The notes: generated by a model not told the origin, from the letters alone. A stretch of DNA of 64,000 nucleotides from Sphingobacterium zeae (GCF_030818895.1 NZ_JAUTBA010000001.1:2108001-2172000); one strand, 5' to 3'; positions 1 through 10,256 are shown, numbered from the stretch's first letter. Made by a program: numbers and translations.

Positions 1-440
1 TAAAGAGCGATAGCGTTGGCGCCTTTCAATACACTGATCTGCTCAATCTCTGTGGGCATCACATTGTTGGCATCGCGCGGAAATCCATCCACTAACAACA
101 AATACCCTCCCATACCCCAAATATTACCGTTGTATCCCGGAATAAAGGCATCTAGATTTTCCAGACTGTAGGTGGTGTAACTCTTGTCGAGCAATTGTGG
201 AACATTGATGGATTGTATGTTACCCATGAGGTCCTTTTTCTGAACTTTTCGGAAAGCGACCTGTACAAGTGTCGTACTATCGGTGCCAATACTGTCCGGA
301 CCAACAAATGTCGAGCGCTCAGGAAAAATATTTTTATGTTGTCTAATGGTTGGATTAGGTGATTCTTTCGCCATTCCTTCAGCGGTAGCTATCCAACTTA
401 ATCCAAGACATAGTGCTATTCTTAATTTTTTGTACTTCAT
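1..440 (-). CDS. SusC-like TonB-dependent receptor, partial (3' end outside window)
   Basis: The reverse strand reads open from an ATG at 440 to the window edge, giving 146 codons without a stop. The product has a hydrophobic N-terminal leader and then passes directly into a TonB plug domain, with the SusC-like phrases LLLVDGFPRDANN and IEQISVLKGANA near the truncated end. No CarboxypepD-like domain precedes the plug, unlike the SusC at 2371-5553. Plug-first SusC proteins of this kind occur in tandem SusC/SusD loci, so a second SusD probably lies beyond the left edge. The start is 27 bp downstream of the SusD stop, consistent with one operon. It should import oligosaccharides across the outer membrane with its SusD partner. 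Confidence 0.85.
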   Translation of the reverse strand, partial: MKYKKLRIALCLGLSWIATAEGMAKESPNPTIRQHKNIFPERSTFVGPDSIGTDSTTLVQVAFRKVQKKDLMGNIQSINVPQLLDKSYTTYSLENLDAFIPGYNGNIWGMGGYLLLVDGFPRDANNVMPTEIEQISVLKGANAIAL

Positions 441-467
441 TTTTTGAATGATTAAATGAAAAACTTG

Positions 468-2360
468 TTACCAGCCTGGGTTCTGATAGAACTCGGGATA
501 CATGTTGACATCTCTGACCTTTAGGGGCAACCAGTAATGCCTGCTTGTAAACTTCCGTTCCAAAAGCACATTTTCTTTAATGTTGACGACGCGGTTTTGG
601 GATGGATCTACGGTGTTGAAGGTTCCTGACCGATCAAAAACAACGGATTTTTTTAAGGTGTAAGGTGATTCGGTCAACAGCAACCAGCGTCGAAGATCAT
701 TAAAACGATGTCCTTCGAAAGCGAGCTCCACAGCTCGTTCCCGCCGTAATTCAGGTAACAATGCGTTAGCCGAACCTAGAAATTTGGCATCTACATGACC
801 CACCCCAGCCCGATCCCGAACGATATTGATCGCATCAACTGCTGTTTTACCGTAATTGTCCGCTTTGCCTGTAGCTGAGTTGGAAGCCATCATGGCGGAT
901 TCGGCGTACATCAGATAGACATCAGATAAGCGCATATAGGGCACGTAAATATGAAGATTGGATCCATAATTATAGGCTTGATCATATTTGTTGGCTGTTA
1001 TAGGGACAAATTTACGTAACACGTAGCCTGTTTGGCTGCCAGACTGGATATCTCGATAGCTTCCATTACTGTAAAGGTTAGCGTATCGATTTTTTTCGTC
1101 CTGTGTATTTCCTTGGACGACTTTTGTTCCATCGAAAATGATGTCCTTATAAAAGCGTGGGTCGCGATCTTTCCAAGGGTATTCGGCATTGTAACCTGAT
1201 TCTGCGTCAGACTGGGTAATGTCTTTGATCGGTAAACCATTTTTCATACCATAGTAGTCGACATAATTGGCTGTTGGGATAAACTTCAATGGATCTCCGT
1301 CGGAGACGACCAGTGGAATGTATTGTTTACTGGTACCATAATTCGATACCCATGCGTCGATGTAGGGCCCTCTAAATATAGCTTCTGTACTGCCGGGCAT
1401 GGCCCAATTTTGGCCTGTTGTGTAAAAATTCAAGTGAATATTGGCCATAGGAACAAGGGCGTAATTTGTCTGTCCGCTTTCGACAAGTGAAAGTAGTTCG
1501 CCAAAGGCCTGAGCTGCTTTTTTACAATAGTCAGTATGATAGGTTTTATTCCCGGTAGACTGAAAATTCATCAAAGGGCTTCCCGCCCAAAGATAATTTT
1601 TGCCAAGATAAGCAAGGGCCATGATTTTGTTGATGCGCAATTGATTTTTACCCAGGGTACGTTTTCCAGCAGTGGTATTGTCCCAGTCGATCGGCAATAG
1701 ATTGGCCGCTTCTCTAAAATCGGCCGCAGCAAGATCCGCACAGGCATGGTAGCTCAATCTTGGCAACCGCAGCTTTTCGTCACTAAGTACATAATTGATG
1801 TACGGCATCCCGCCAAAATATTCCATCAGTCGGTGGTGAAACCAACCTCGGAAAAATAACAATTGCCCCTTGATCAGGTTCTTTTCTTCGGAGGTGGCTT
1901 CGGTTAATTGGTCGATATTTTCTAGCCCGAGGCTTACTTTTCGCAGACCAAACCAGGCCGCGCTCCATAAATCGCGGAACGCGCGGTTAGCAAATACATC
2001 CCCATTGATCGTGGTAAAATCACCCTGATCCATCCAGCCGGCGCCCCAGCCGTCGGATTCTCTTTGCCAGCCCCAAAAATTACCGTTGTCGATTTTGTGA
2101 ACGAAATGATAATTGCCAGCCGTTGAGGTCATTTCATCTTCACCCCAGTTCCACGAGTTGGTCCAGTAGTTGTTGCTGAAGTTGACAACACAGCTGTATA
2201 ACTCTTCTGTATAGCCCTGAAAGTTAATAAAGTTTTTAAATGCTTCTTTGGAGGACACATTGGACTGTTCTTCTTTATCCAGGTATTTTTTACACGACAG
2301 TAGGGATGTTGAAGACCAGATCACAGTAGATATAAAGATTACCTTGAAATACTTTTTCAT
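468..2360 (-). CDS. SusD/RagB-family outer-membrane glycan-binding lipoprotein
   Basis: This 630-residue protein starts at the ATG at 2360, which gives a clean lipoprotein signal peptide ending in LLSC with Cys23 as the lipidation site. A longer reading frame would add ten residues that spoil the signal. The body is a SusD fold: a tetratricopeptide-rich N-terminal half (for example KGQLLFFRGWFHHRLMEYFG) and a C-terminal region with RRERAVELAFEGHRFNDLRRW, a hallmark of the family. SusD proteins sit as a lid on the SusC barrel and capture oligosaccharides at the cell surface. It begins 10 bp after the upstream SusC stop and is clearly co-transcribed with it. Confidence 0.95.
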   Translation of the reverse strand: MKKYFKVIFISTVIWSSTSLLSCKKYLDKEEQSNVSSKEAFKNFINFQGYTEELYSCVVNFSNNYWTNSWNWGEDEMTSTAGNYHFVHKIDNGNFWGWQRESDGWGAGWMDQGDFTTINGDVFANRAFRDLWSAAWFGLRKVSLGLENIDQLTEATSEEKNLIKGQLLFFRGWFHHRLMEYFGGMPYINYVLSDEKLRLPRLSYHACADLAAADFREAANLLPIDWDNTTAGKRTLGKNQLRINKIMALAYLGKNYLWAGSPLMNFQSTGNKTYHTDYCKKAAQAFGELLSLVESGQTNYALVPMANIHLNFYTTGQNWAMPGSTEAIFRGPYIDAWVSNYGTSKQYIPLVVSDGDPLKFIPTANYVDYYGMKNGLPIKDITQSDAESGYNAEYPWKDRDPRFYKDIIFDGTKVVQGNTQDEKNRYANLYSNGSYRDIQSGSQTGYVLRKFVPITANKYDQAYNYGSNLHIYVPYMRLSDVYLMYAESAMMASNSATGKADNYGKTAVDAINIVRDRAGVGHVDAKFLGSANALLPELRRERAVELAFEGHRFNDLRRWLLLTESPYTLKKSVVFDRSGTFNTVDPSQNRVVNIKENVLLERKFTSRHYWLPLKVRDVNMYPEFYQNPGW

Positions 2361-2370
2361 AGTGGTAGGA

Positions 2371-5300
2371 TTAAAATGTAATGTTTGCACCTAGATTAAA
2401 CCGCTTTACAGTAGGGTAGGCACCCTGTGATGCCCAGCCCGTACCAGCATAATTGGATTCACGGTCGTCTGGCATTTTGGACCAGAAAACTAAGTTATTG
2501 CCATTTAGAAAAACGCGAAGGTTTTGAAGCCCAAGGCGTTTGATTACGCTAGATTCCCGATTAAAATTGTAGGCAATTTCGGCTGTTTTCAATCGAATGT
2601 AGGAACCATCAAACATATACCGGTTACCGGGTGTATAAGTACTCGACTGTGATAACCAGCGTGGTAGTGGTACGTCTGCATTGACATTGTCCTTTGACCA
2701 ATAGGAACCTTCGTCATAAGCGAGGTTAAGCTGGCCTGAGAAGCTGTTGAAAACAACTTGTCGCGTGACATTATTGACAGCATACCACTGGGTCATGACA
2801 CTGAAATTCTTCCAATCAAATCCAATGGTATAATTATAAGTGTTCTGTGGAACCGAAGGAAAGGCGTAGGGAATATTATCCTTAGCATCGATAATACCAT
2901 CCCCGTTATAATCCAGTATATGATAATTGCCGGGTAGTTTCGCTAGGTCATTGCTTTCGTGCGCGGTACTCGAATAAAGTTCGTCCCAAGTATTGTAGTA
3001 TCCGGAGCTAACATAAGAATAGGTTTGACTCACTTGTTTGTTATCCGGTTTCTGATATTCGGGCAGCAACTCGGGTGCATCGGCATTGATGACTTTATCC
3101 TTGGCATGGGTAAAATTGATATCAGCCCATATTCTCCAGTCGGTATTGAGCTGTCTGTTAAATTTCAGTTCTACTTCAAACCCTTTATTCTGTACCTTAC
3201 CTAGGTTGGCTGTAGGTGCCTCCATCCCAAAGTAGGAAGGAATGGCTCGGTTGGCGCCGCTAATCAGGACATCTGTCCTACGGTCTCTAAAAAAGTCGAC
3301 TTTACCGGTTATCTGGCTATTGAACAGACCGAAGTCGAGGCCGACATTGAATTTGTTAACTTTTTCCCAGCGGATATTTGGATTGCCAAGCGCACTTTCC
3401 TTATACCAGATATAAGGACTGGTATTGCCGTCGGAGTAGGAGTAGCGGCCTTCAACCCCCATGCCAGCGGTGCCCCCATATGCCCATTGGGTTAGGTACA
3501 GAAATTGACGGCCGCCACTATCGTCACCGATGTCACCATAGGACGCACGTAACTTGAGCATATTCAATAACGAGATAGGCCTCATAAACTCTTCTTCAGT
3601 AACTAGCCAGCCTATCCCACCGGAATTGAAAAAGGCAAATCTATTGTCAGGACCGAATTTTTCGGATCCCGTATAGGCTCCATTGTACTCAAGCATATAT
3701 TTATTTTTGTAGTTGTAGGTGGTGCGGAATACCCAGTCTTCGCGATAGGATGGAATCATACTCCCTATTCCGGTCTGATTGCGGTTGAATAAACCCATGG
3801 CAGTGATGTTGTGATTCTTAGCGATGGTCGTTGCGTAATTTAATTGCAATTGATAAAATAATCTTCGATAGGTAGACCCGTCTCTGACCTGTCCGGCACC
3901 GGTTGTCCAGTTTATGCCCTCGACGAAGTCAAATCTATTTGTACCATCGAAAGCGATCTGATAGGTTGGCAATCCCGTATTGGGATCGATCCATTTACTT
4001 TGTGTACTGTTGTTGGCATCATTGATACCGCGGCCGCCCTCGACAAACGTGTTGTCCAGTGAGATTGTCCCACGAACGTTAAGCCCCTTCGTTAAAAACT
4101 TAAGATCTTGTTCGAGCGTAAAATCTGTTGTAATACGACTTGTGGTGATGTATTCGGTTCCGCTGAGTGCCAGCACACGGGCAGAGTTTATCCCGGCTTG
4201 TGAGTTTAAGGCATAGTAACCCCAGGTACCGTCTGAATAGCGTGGATAAATAACATCTGGAGCTACCGTGTAGGCAGCGATCCAATAGGAATAATCGTTG
4301 CCGCCTCCCCATGGACTTTTTTTGACACCGCGAGACCCTGCTAGGTTGGTTGAAAATTTGGTTGTGGGAGTAAGCTGGAAGTCTAAATTGGACCGTACAT
4401 TTAGACGGTTAAAACCGTAGCCTGCTTTATAACCACGAGCATTTTCGAACTGGCGGAACATATCGCCTTCGTAAAGAAAGTCCGCATTCGCAAAATATTT
4501 GACAAAGGGTGTACCACCAGCAATATTGACGCTGCTATTCTGTGAAAAAGCGTGGCTTTTAAATAATTCCTTTGCCCAGTCGGTATTCACATAACGTTCG
4601 CGTTCCGTCAGGTCAGCGGGAAAACGGTATTTATTGATGACGTCTTGTGGAAGATAGTTGGCCCAACTGGAAGGAGAAATCCCTAACTCATATTCGATAA
4701 CCTTGTTGCGTAGCATCAAAGCATCGTACGAATCCATTTTTCCCGGAAGTTGGGAAACCGTTTTTACAATGTTGTTGACGGTACCGCGTATCAGCATTTG
4801 TCCTTCTTTACCCCGCTTAGTGGTAATTAAAATAACGCCATTTGCCCCTCTAACACCATAGACAGCAGTTGCCGAGGCATCTTTTAGTACAGAGATTGTT
4901 TCAATAGAACTGATATCTACGGCGGATAACGGCCTTTCCACACCATCGACCATCACTAAAGGGTCGGTATTATTCCACGTGCTACGGCCGCGGATCACGA
5001 TACGGGGATCCTCTTCACCGGGCATACCTGTACTTGCAGTAGTAATCACTCCGGGGACGTTACCAGTCAATGCGGCGCCTACACTGGAAACACCACCTGC
5101 GCGCTCGAGGATTTTACCCGAAGTTTGCGCAATGGCGCCAACGACAGTTTCTTTTTTTTGACGTCCATAGCCGACAACAATGGTTTCTTCTATTTCGATT
5201 GACTGATCGGTCAACTGTACTTCAATAGTGTTTTTATTGTGGATATCGATTTCTATTTTGCCATATCCCAGCTTAGAAACAGTCAACAAAGTATTATCTG

Positions 5301-5553
5301 CCGGGACCTGGATTGTAAAAGCTCCATTATCATCAGTAGCCGTGGCCAGCGATGTGCCTTTTACCCGAACGGATGCACCGATCACTTTTTTATGGTTACT
5401 ATCGACGACAATGCCCTTTATCTGTCTTTTGGCCTGTGCAAAGAGTGTTGCTTGCCCCACGTAAAGTAGGAAAAGCAGTAAAGTGAATGGCTTAGCTATA
5501 CCCCATAGCTTTTTCCAACGCCTTACTCGTGTGATTTTATATGTAATCATCAT
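2371..5553 (-). CDS. SusC/RagA-family TonB-dependent outer-membrane transporter
   Basis: This protein of about 1060 residues has a basic, hydrophobic leader ending near ATLFAQ, a CarboxypepD_reg-like beta-sandwich at roughly residues 45-125 (GIVVDSNHKKVIGASV), then the TonB-linked motif IVVGYGRQKKETVVGA. The plug domain follows (DPLVMVDGVERPLS, LKDASATAVYGVRGANG) and then a long beta-barrel. It is the pore of the SusCD complex and energises uptake of oligosaccharides, here most likely xylo-oligosaccharides given the neighbouring GH10 and GH43 genes. Two adjacent Met codons leave the exact start uncertain by one residue. It is the first gene of the minus-strand operon and is divergent from the HTCS sensor at 5996, its likely activator. 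Confidence 0.95.
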   Translation of the reverse strand: MMITYKITRVRRWKKLWGIAKPFTLLLFLLYVGQATLFAQAKRQIKGIVVDSNHKKVIGASVRVKGTSLATATDDNGAFTIQVPADNTLLTVSKLGYGKIEIDIHNKNTIEVQLTDQSIEIEETIVVGYGRQKKETVVGAIAQTSGKILERAGGVSSVGAALTGNVPGVITTASTGMPGEEDPRIVIRGRSTWNNTDPLVMVDGVERPLSAVDISSIETISVLKDASATAVYGVRGANGVILITTKRGKEGQMLIRGTVNNIVKTVSQLPGKMDSYDALMLRNKVIEYELGISPSSWANYLPQDVINKYRFPADLTERERYVNTDWAKELFKSHAFSQNSSVNIAGGTPFVKYFANADFLYEGDMFRQFENARGYKAGYGFNRLNVRSNLDFQLTPTTKFSTNLAGSRGVKKSPWGGGNDYSYWIAAYTVAPDVIYPRYSDGTWGYYALNSQAGINSARVLALSGTEYITTSRITTDFTLEQDLKFLTKGLNVRGTISLDNTFVEGGRGINDANNSTQSKWIDPNTGLPTYQIAFDGTNRFDFVEGINWTTGAGQVRDGSTYRRLFYQLQLNYATTIAKNHNITAMGLFNRNQTGIGSMIPSYREDWVFRTTYNYKNKYMLEYNGAYTGSEKFGPDNRFAFFNSGGIGWLVTEEEFMRPISLLNMLKLRASYGDIGDDSGGRQFLYLTQWAYGGTAGMGVEGRYSYSDGNTSPYIWYKESALGNPNIRWEKVNKFNVGLDFGLFNSQITGKVDFFRDRRTDVLISGANRAIPSYFGMEAPTANLGKVQNKGFEVELKFNRQLNTDWRIWADINFTHAKDKVINADAPELLPEYQKPDNKQVSQTYSYVSSGYYNTWDELYSSTAHESNDLAKLPGNYHILDYNGDGIIDAKDNIPYAFPSVPQNTYNYTIGFDWKNFSVMTQWYAVNNVTRQVVFNSFSGQLNLAYDEGSYWSKDNVNADVPLPRWLSQSSTYTPGNRYMFDGSYIRLKTAEIAYNFNRESSVIKRLGLQNLRVFLNGNNLVFWSKMPDDRESNYAGTGWASQGAYPTVKRFNLGANITF

Positions 5554-5995
5554 CGCATTTTTGGATTGATAAATAGGTTGAAGAATTATTGGTTAAATTT
5601 TCTTTAATTGGCGTGATACTTTTGTATCCCTATCCCCTTAACTCATATTGATAGAAATGAGGGGACAGTCAAGGATCATCTGGTACTGTCATAAATTGTA
5701 TACTATAATTGGTTAAATGCTCTATTATAACTGTTTCGCAACCGATTGCATGGTTGAGATGCAATTTCCCAATACTAGGAGATGCCTTTCAAATCAGTTT
5801 ATAATTGTAAATCAAAGCTAGCCAATGTTAAATTTTTTGGATAGCAAGAATGTTTAAATGAAGGGAAATAATGTTAAAAATTGCCATCTATACAGTATAA
5901 ATAATCGTTTTGACTAGTTTAGTAGGTATTAATTTGATAATTTAGTTGACAGTTGAGCATCGATTTTCTGTGCTGCAGATTACACACCTAAATAT
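5554..5995. promoter_or_regulatory. Divergent intergenic region between SusC and HTCS
   Basis: This AT-rich 442 bp gap must hold the promoters of the SusCD operon (minus) and the HTCS gene (plus). On the minus strand TAGCTTTG (5813-5820 on the plus strand, reversed) exactly matches the Bacteroidota -7 consensus TAnnTTTG and would leave a leader of about 260 nt before SusC. A perfect 7-bp inverted repeat, ATTGCAT and ATGCAAT separated by 7 bp, lies at 5745-5765, downstream of that box with respect to SusC. No credible ORF is present. Confidence 0.4.
5745..5765. repeat. Inverted repeat upstream of SusC, possible operator
   Basis: The half-sites ATTGCAT and ATGCAAT are exact reverse complements separated by GGTTGAG. 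The site falls between the candidate SusC -7 box and the SusC start. It could be a regulator site or a leader hairpin. Function is inferred from position only. Confidence 0.4.
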
Positions 5996-8900
5996 ATGAT
6001 ACGGACATTACTGTTATTTACTTGGCTGTTGTTGACGTTTTTTTCTTATGGGCAAAACCAACCCGTAACCTTTCAACGCTATTATTCGAAGGATGGCCTT
6101 TCTTCCAATACAATCTATAGTATTTATCGCGACAGTTATGGTTTTCTTTGGTTGGGAACAGAGGATGGACTTAATCGCTTCGACGGCCGTCATTACACTG
6201 TCTACCGGTATGACGCCAATAAAGAGAATAGTTTAATGGCTAACCATATTTCGGCGTTAAAGGAAGACAGAAAGGGCAGGATATGGATTGGTACAAATGG
6301 TGGTGGATTGAGTTATTATGATCGGGAAGCCGACCGAATTCGCTCCTATAATCTTACGCCTGATGGTCAATGGCTGAGTACTGCAATCAATTCGATTGAC
6401 CAGGACGCGAACGGAAATATTTGGATTGCGTCTTATGGTGCTTTATATGTTTTGGATGTAAATGATCTACAAAAGAAGATGGATCCCACCTATAAATACA
6501 TTTTGGAAACGTTTGCCGGTAAAGTAACGGGCTGCGTATTCCGGGATAGACATAACAATATGTGGGTATCGTCGGAGAACGCAATATTCCGTATATCAGC
6601 AAACTTAAAGACCATAAAGCGTTTTGAGGTTCTTTCGGAACAGGATGGTTACGGAAATGGTATTGATATTACTTCCATTGTGGAAGACGATAACGGCAGG
6701 ATTTGGATGGGATCTATGCTAGGACTTAAATATTTGACGCCTGGAGATACCGAATTCAAGAAATTTAAATCGGAGGTCGGAAAAGGAGCGTTGAGCAGCC
6801 CCCGGGTTTATAACTTGTGCTATAATCAAAAACAGGAATTATGGATCGGAACGGATAATGGTCTCGATGTATTGAATACCAATAATTTTAGCGTTCGTAC
6901 CTTCAAGCCGGACCCAAGCAATGTCCATAGCCTTTCTCATAAATCGATACGGTCGATTTGTATGGATAGCAGCGGGATCTATTGGATTGGTACTTTTCAG
7001 GGCGGTTTAAATAAGTTTGATACCAATTTAAGCCAGTTTAGTTTAAAAAGCCTTGACTTTTTGGAAGGAAGGAATGGTGATCCGGCCATCGTAACCTCAT
7101 TTGCTGCCTATCAAAATAAGATTTTTTTGGGAGTTGATGGTGGGGGCATTTGGAAATATGATCGAACAGCTGATCGATTGTCACCTTTTGCACTTTCTGC
7201 TAGCCTGCCTAAAGATCTTACGGTGCTAGCCTTGGAAAGAAAGCTTGATCAACTTTGGATCGGCACTTATCAGCAAGGGGTGATTTGTTATGATTTCCCT
7301 TCTGGAAATGTCAGACGGTATACCGTTGGCAATAGGGCAGATAAATTAAATAATAACGATATCTTTTGTTTAAAAGTTGACTTCCAGGGAAACACCTGGG
7401 TGGGCACAAACGGAGGTGGGGTAAACATCATTCAAAAGGGAAGCGGCATTGTCAAAAAATACAAGCGAGAGGAGCCGTCAGATGATGGGATGGAGTTGCC
7501 AGGGAATTTTATACGTGCGCTGTCAGAAGATCAAGAACATAAGATGTGGATAGGTACGTATGGCTCGGGTCTAGTGATGTACGACCCCATTAAACAACAT
7601 ACGATCACTTATGATAAAGCAAAAAGTAAGCTTCCAAGCAATTATATATTAGCTGTACACACCGATAAAAAAGGGAATTTGTGGGTTGGAACAAATGGAA
7701 ATGGGGTGGGGTTGCTACGAAAAGGCAAGACATTGTTTGAGACTCTTTCCGAGAAAGATGGTTTAGTGAATGGTGCGATCCAAAGTATTATTGAAGACGA
7801 TATGGGGCGCATTTGGTTTTCGACAAATAAAGGATTGAGTTGTTACTCTCCGGCAAATAATAAGTTTAAAAACTATTCAAATGCCGTAGGATTACAAGAA
7901 GGGGCTTTTATGCTTGGAGCATCGTTGAAAACAGATGATGGTGAAATTTACTTTGGCGGTCAGAAGGGCTTTAATCATTTTTATCCTGCTCATTTAAAAA
8001 CGAATAGTAATCCTGCCAGGGTCGCGCTAACGGATCTAAAAATTGACAATGTGATTATTCAACCTTCAGACAAAGGTCCAATACAACAGTCGCTCTTGAC
8101 TGCGGATCGTATCAACCTGAAGTATAAGCAGAATTTTTCCATTTCTTTTGCTGCACTGAACCTCACCGTGCCCGAAGATAACCAATATGAGTACCGCCTT
8201 GTCGGTTTTGACAAAAACTGGATTCGAAACGGAAAGGAAAACAGCGCCTATTACACGAATTTAGATCCTGGAGATTATGTCTTTGAGGTACGTGCAAGTA
8301 ACAATGATGGCATTTGGAACAGGGAAATTAAATCGATAGCTATTCACGTTGCACCACCTTTTTGGCGTACAATTTATGCTTATTTATTGTATGTGTTTGC
8401 CTTTGCTGGGGTACTTTTGTCTATCAGGCATCGAGGAATTCAAAAGTTAAAGCAAAAATTTGCGCTGGAACAGGAACGTATTCAGGCGAGGCAGCTTATT
8501 GAACAGCAAAAAAGAGATGCTGAGACCAAACATCAGTTGGACGCGATGAAGATCAGGTTTTTAACCAATTTGAGTCATGAATTTCGCACGCCAATCTCTT
8601 TAATCATGGGACCCATCGATGCGTTATTAACCAAAAGTAAAGATAACAAACTGGGCGATCAGCTTAATTTGATCAGCCGCAACGCCCGCCGGCTATTGAA
8701 TTTGGTCAATCAGTTACTCGATTTTCGTAAAATGGAATACCATGAGCTAAAATTGCAGGACGAGGATGGTGAATTGGTGTCGTTTGTACAGGAAGTATAC
8801 CGCTCCTTTCAGGACATGGCTTTACAAAAAGGTATAGATTATTCCTTTGTTCCCTGTCAGGAAAAATTGTATTGCCGTTTTGACCGCAATAAGATTGAAC

Positions 8901-10072
8901 GTATTTTATTTAATTTAATCTATAATGCCTTTAAATTTACAAAAAAGGGTGGGGATATCGCCGTAAGTATAACAATGGCAAATATGGTCGACAAAAAGCT
9001 TCATGTCAATCTTGAAGTTCGTGACACAGGTATCGGTGTTCCGGAGGAGCTTCAAAAGTCCATATTTGAAAGCTTTTTCCAATACGATAATGAGGGTAAA
9101 GTGGCAAGTCAAGGTTCTGGAATTGGGCTATCGATTGCCCAGTCATTTGTTCAGATGTACCTTGGGGAGATTTCTGTAGACAGCCAACCGGGCAGCGGCA
9201 GTGTCTTTAAATTTGATCTGTGGTTGGATCAGGCTGAACCGCAATATGAAGAGGTGCCCGATTGTGAAGCGATAACGGCGGTACAGCCAGCTGAACTTAG
9301 GCAGAGCCCACTCGTACTGATTATTGAAGACGATGAAGATTTTAGGTATTATCTCTACGAGTCCTTAAAAGAGCATTATCAGATCATTGAAGCTACGAAC
9401 GGGAAGGACGGCTGGCAAAAGGCGCTTTTTCATCATCCCGATCTCGTGGTGAGCGATGTTCAGATGCCTTATATGAATGGTATGGAATTTTCTCAGAAGC
9501 TTGCCCAGGATAAACGGACAAAACATATCCCGGTCGTTTTACTGACTGCCTCACATGTCGATAATGGACTTGTCTGTGGCCTTGAGTCGGGAGCAGTCGG
9601 TTACCTGACTAAGCCGTTTGATATGGATGTACTCGTCGCTAAGGTTAACAGCTTGTTGCAGCTAAATCAGGCGTTCAAGGAAGTCTATAGTAAACAGGTA
9701 TCTATTTTGGCTCCCGAAGTCACCATAGAATCTGAAAAGGATAAATTTTTACAAAAAGTACTCAAGTATGTCCACGATAATGTTGACAATCCACAATTAT
9801 CTGTGGAAGCACTAAGTGCCCATACGTTGATGAGCAGAGCCTCCCTGTATAACAAATTATTGGAACTTACGGGTATGTCACCTGTAGATTTTATCCGTTC
9901 AGTAAAATTAGAAAAGGCTGCGAGCCTATTAGAAAAAAGTGATAAGTCTATTTCTGAAATTGCCTATGAAACGGGATTTGCCAATCCAAATTATTTTACA
10001 AAAGTCTTCAAAGCGAAGTATCAGATGACACCGAGTGAATATATTCAATCGCAGAAAAGCGAGTCTGTGTGA
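5996..10072 (+). CDS. Hybrid two-component system sensor/regulator (HTCS)
   Basis: This single-polypeptide sensor kinase and regulator has 1358 residues. A signal peptide (to about residue 20) is followed by two seven-bladed beta-propellers of Reg_prop repeats (recurring WIGT.GGG..., residues about 25-700), a Y_Y_Y domain (about 705-785) and one membrane helix (about 788-808). Inside the cell come a HisKA domain with the phospho-accepting His861 in LSHEFRTP, a HATPase_c domain (about 948-1075, with DTGIGVPE), a receiver with Asp1154 in VVSDVQMP, and a C-terminal AraC-type DNA-binding domain (about 1248-1358). HTCS proteins bind a glycan fragment in the periplasm and activate the adjacent PUL. 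Its position divergent from SusCD and ahead of the xylan genes supports that role. A terminator follows. Confidence 0.96.
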   Translation: MIRTLLLFTWLLLTFFSYGQNQPVTFQRYYSKDGLSSNTIYSIYRDSYGFLWLGTEDGLNRFDGRHYTVYRYDANKENSLMANHISALKEDRKGRIWIGTNGGGLSYYDREADRIRSYNLTPDGQWLSTAINSIDQDANGNIWIASYGALYVLDVNDLQKKMDPTYKYILETFAGKVTGCVFRDRHNNMWVSSENAIFRISANLKTIKRFEVLSEQDGYGNGIDITSIVEDDNGRIWMGSMLGLKYLTPGDTEFKKFKSEVGKGALSSPRVYNLCYNQKQELWIGTDNGLDVLNTNNFSVRTFKPDPSNVHSLSHKSIRSICMDSSGIYWIGTFQGGLNKFDTNLSQFSLKSLDFLEGRNGDPAIVTSFAAYQNKIFLGVDGGGIWKYDRTADRLSPFALSASLPKDLTVLALERKLDQLWIGTYQQGVICYDFPSGNVRRYTVGNRADKLNNNDIFCLKVDFQGNTWVGTNGGGVNIIQKGSGIVKKYKREEPSDDGMELPGNFIRALSEDQEHKMWIGTYGSGLVMYDPIKQHTITYDKAKSKLPSNYILAVHTDKKGNLWVGTNGNGVGLLRKGKTLFETLSEKDGLVNGAIQSIIEDDMGRIWFSTNKGLSCYSPANNKFKNYSNAVGLQEGAFMLGASLKTDDGEIYFGGQKGFNHFYPAHLKTNSNPARVALTDLKIDNVIIQPSDKGPIQQSLLTADRINLKYKQNFSISFAALNLTVPEDNQYEYRLVGFDKNWIRNGKENSAYYTNLDPGDYVFEVRASNNDGIWNREIKSIAIHVAPPFWRTIYAYLLYVFAFAGVLLSIRHRGIQKLKQKFALEQERIQARQLIEQQKRDAETKHQLDAMKIRFLTNLSHEFRTPISLIMGPIDALLTKSKDNKLGDQLNLISRNARRLLNLVNQLLDFRKMEYHELKLQDEDGELVSFVQEVYRSFQDMALQKGIDYSFVPCQEKLYCRFDRNKIERILFNLIYNAFKFTKKGGDIAVSITMANMVDKKLHVNLEVRDTGIGVPEELQKSIFESFFQYDNEGKVASQGSGIGLSIAQSFVQMYLGEISVDSQPGSGSVFKFDLWLDQAEPQYEEVPDCEAITAVQPAELRQSPLVLIIEDDEDFRYYLYESLKEHYQIIEATNGKDGWQKALFHHPDLVVSDVQMPYMNGMEFSQKLAQDKRTKHIPVVLLTASHVDNGLVCGLESGAVGYLTKPFDMDVLVAKVNSLLQLNQAFKEVYSKQVSILAPEVTIESEKDKFLQKVLKYVHDNVDNPQLSVEALSAHTLMSRASLYNKLLELTGMSPVDFIRSVKLEKAASLLEKSDKSISEIAYETGFANPNYFTKVFKAKYQMTPSEYIQSQKSESV

Positions 10073-10118
10073 GCGGTATATAATAGTTGTTTAAAAGGTC
10101 GTATTAGGTCATTTTTTT

Positions 10119-10161
10119 AGAAGGGTATGCTGTTTTAAACATTTTTACCCTTCTTTTTTTT
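10119..10161 (+). terminator. Rho-independent terminator after HTCS
   Basis: AGAAGGGTA (10119-10127) pairs with TACCCTTCT (10146-10154), and a run of eight T follows directly. The hairpin ends the HTCS transcript before the transaldolase gene. Confidence 0.8.
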
Positions 10162-10192
10162 ATTTGTTGCAATCCTATCTAGCTGAAAACTA

Positions 10193-10200
10193 TAGTTTTG
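10193..10200 (+). promoter_or_regulatory. Candidate -7 box for the transaldolase/transketolase transcript
   Basis: TAGTTTTG matches the Bacteroidota -7 consensus TAnnTTTG exactly and lies 56 bp before the transaldolase ATG, just after the HTCS terminator. A TTG at 10167-10169 could serve as the -33 element, although the 23-bp gap is slightly long. Confidence 0.5.
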
Positions 10201-10256
10201 TTTTATAACCAATCGCTAGAGAGTTAGCGAATACAAAAACTAATCAACTAAAAAAA

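Noticed and set aside
5617..5624. TACTTTTG as a -7 box for the HTCS gene
   Set aside because: It matches the consensus, but it is about 370 bp upstream of the HTCS start and has no TTG at a suitable distance, so a chance match is likely.
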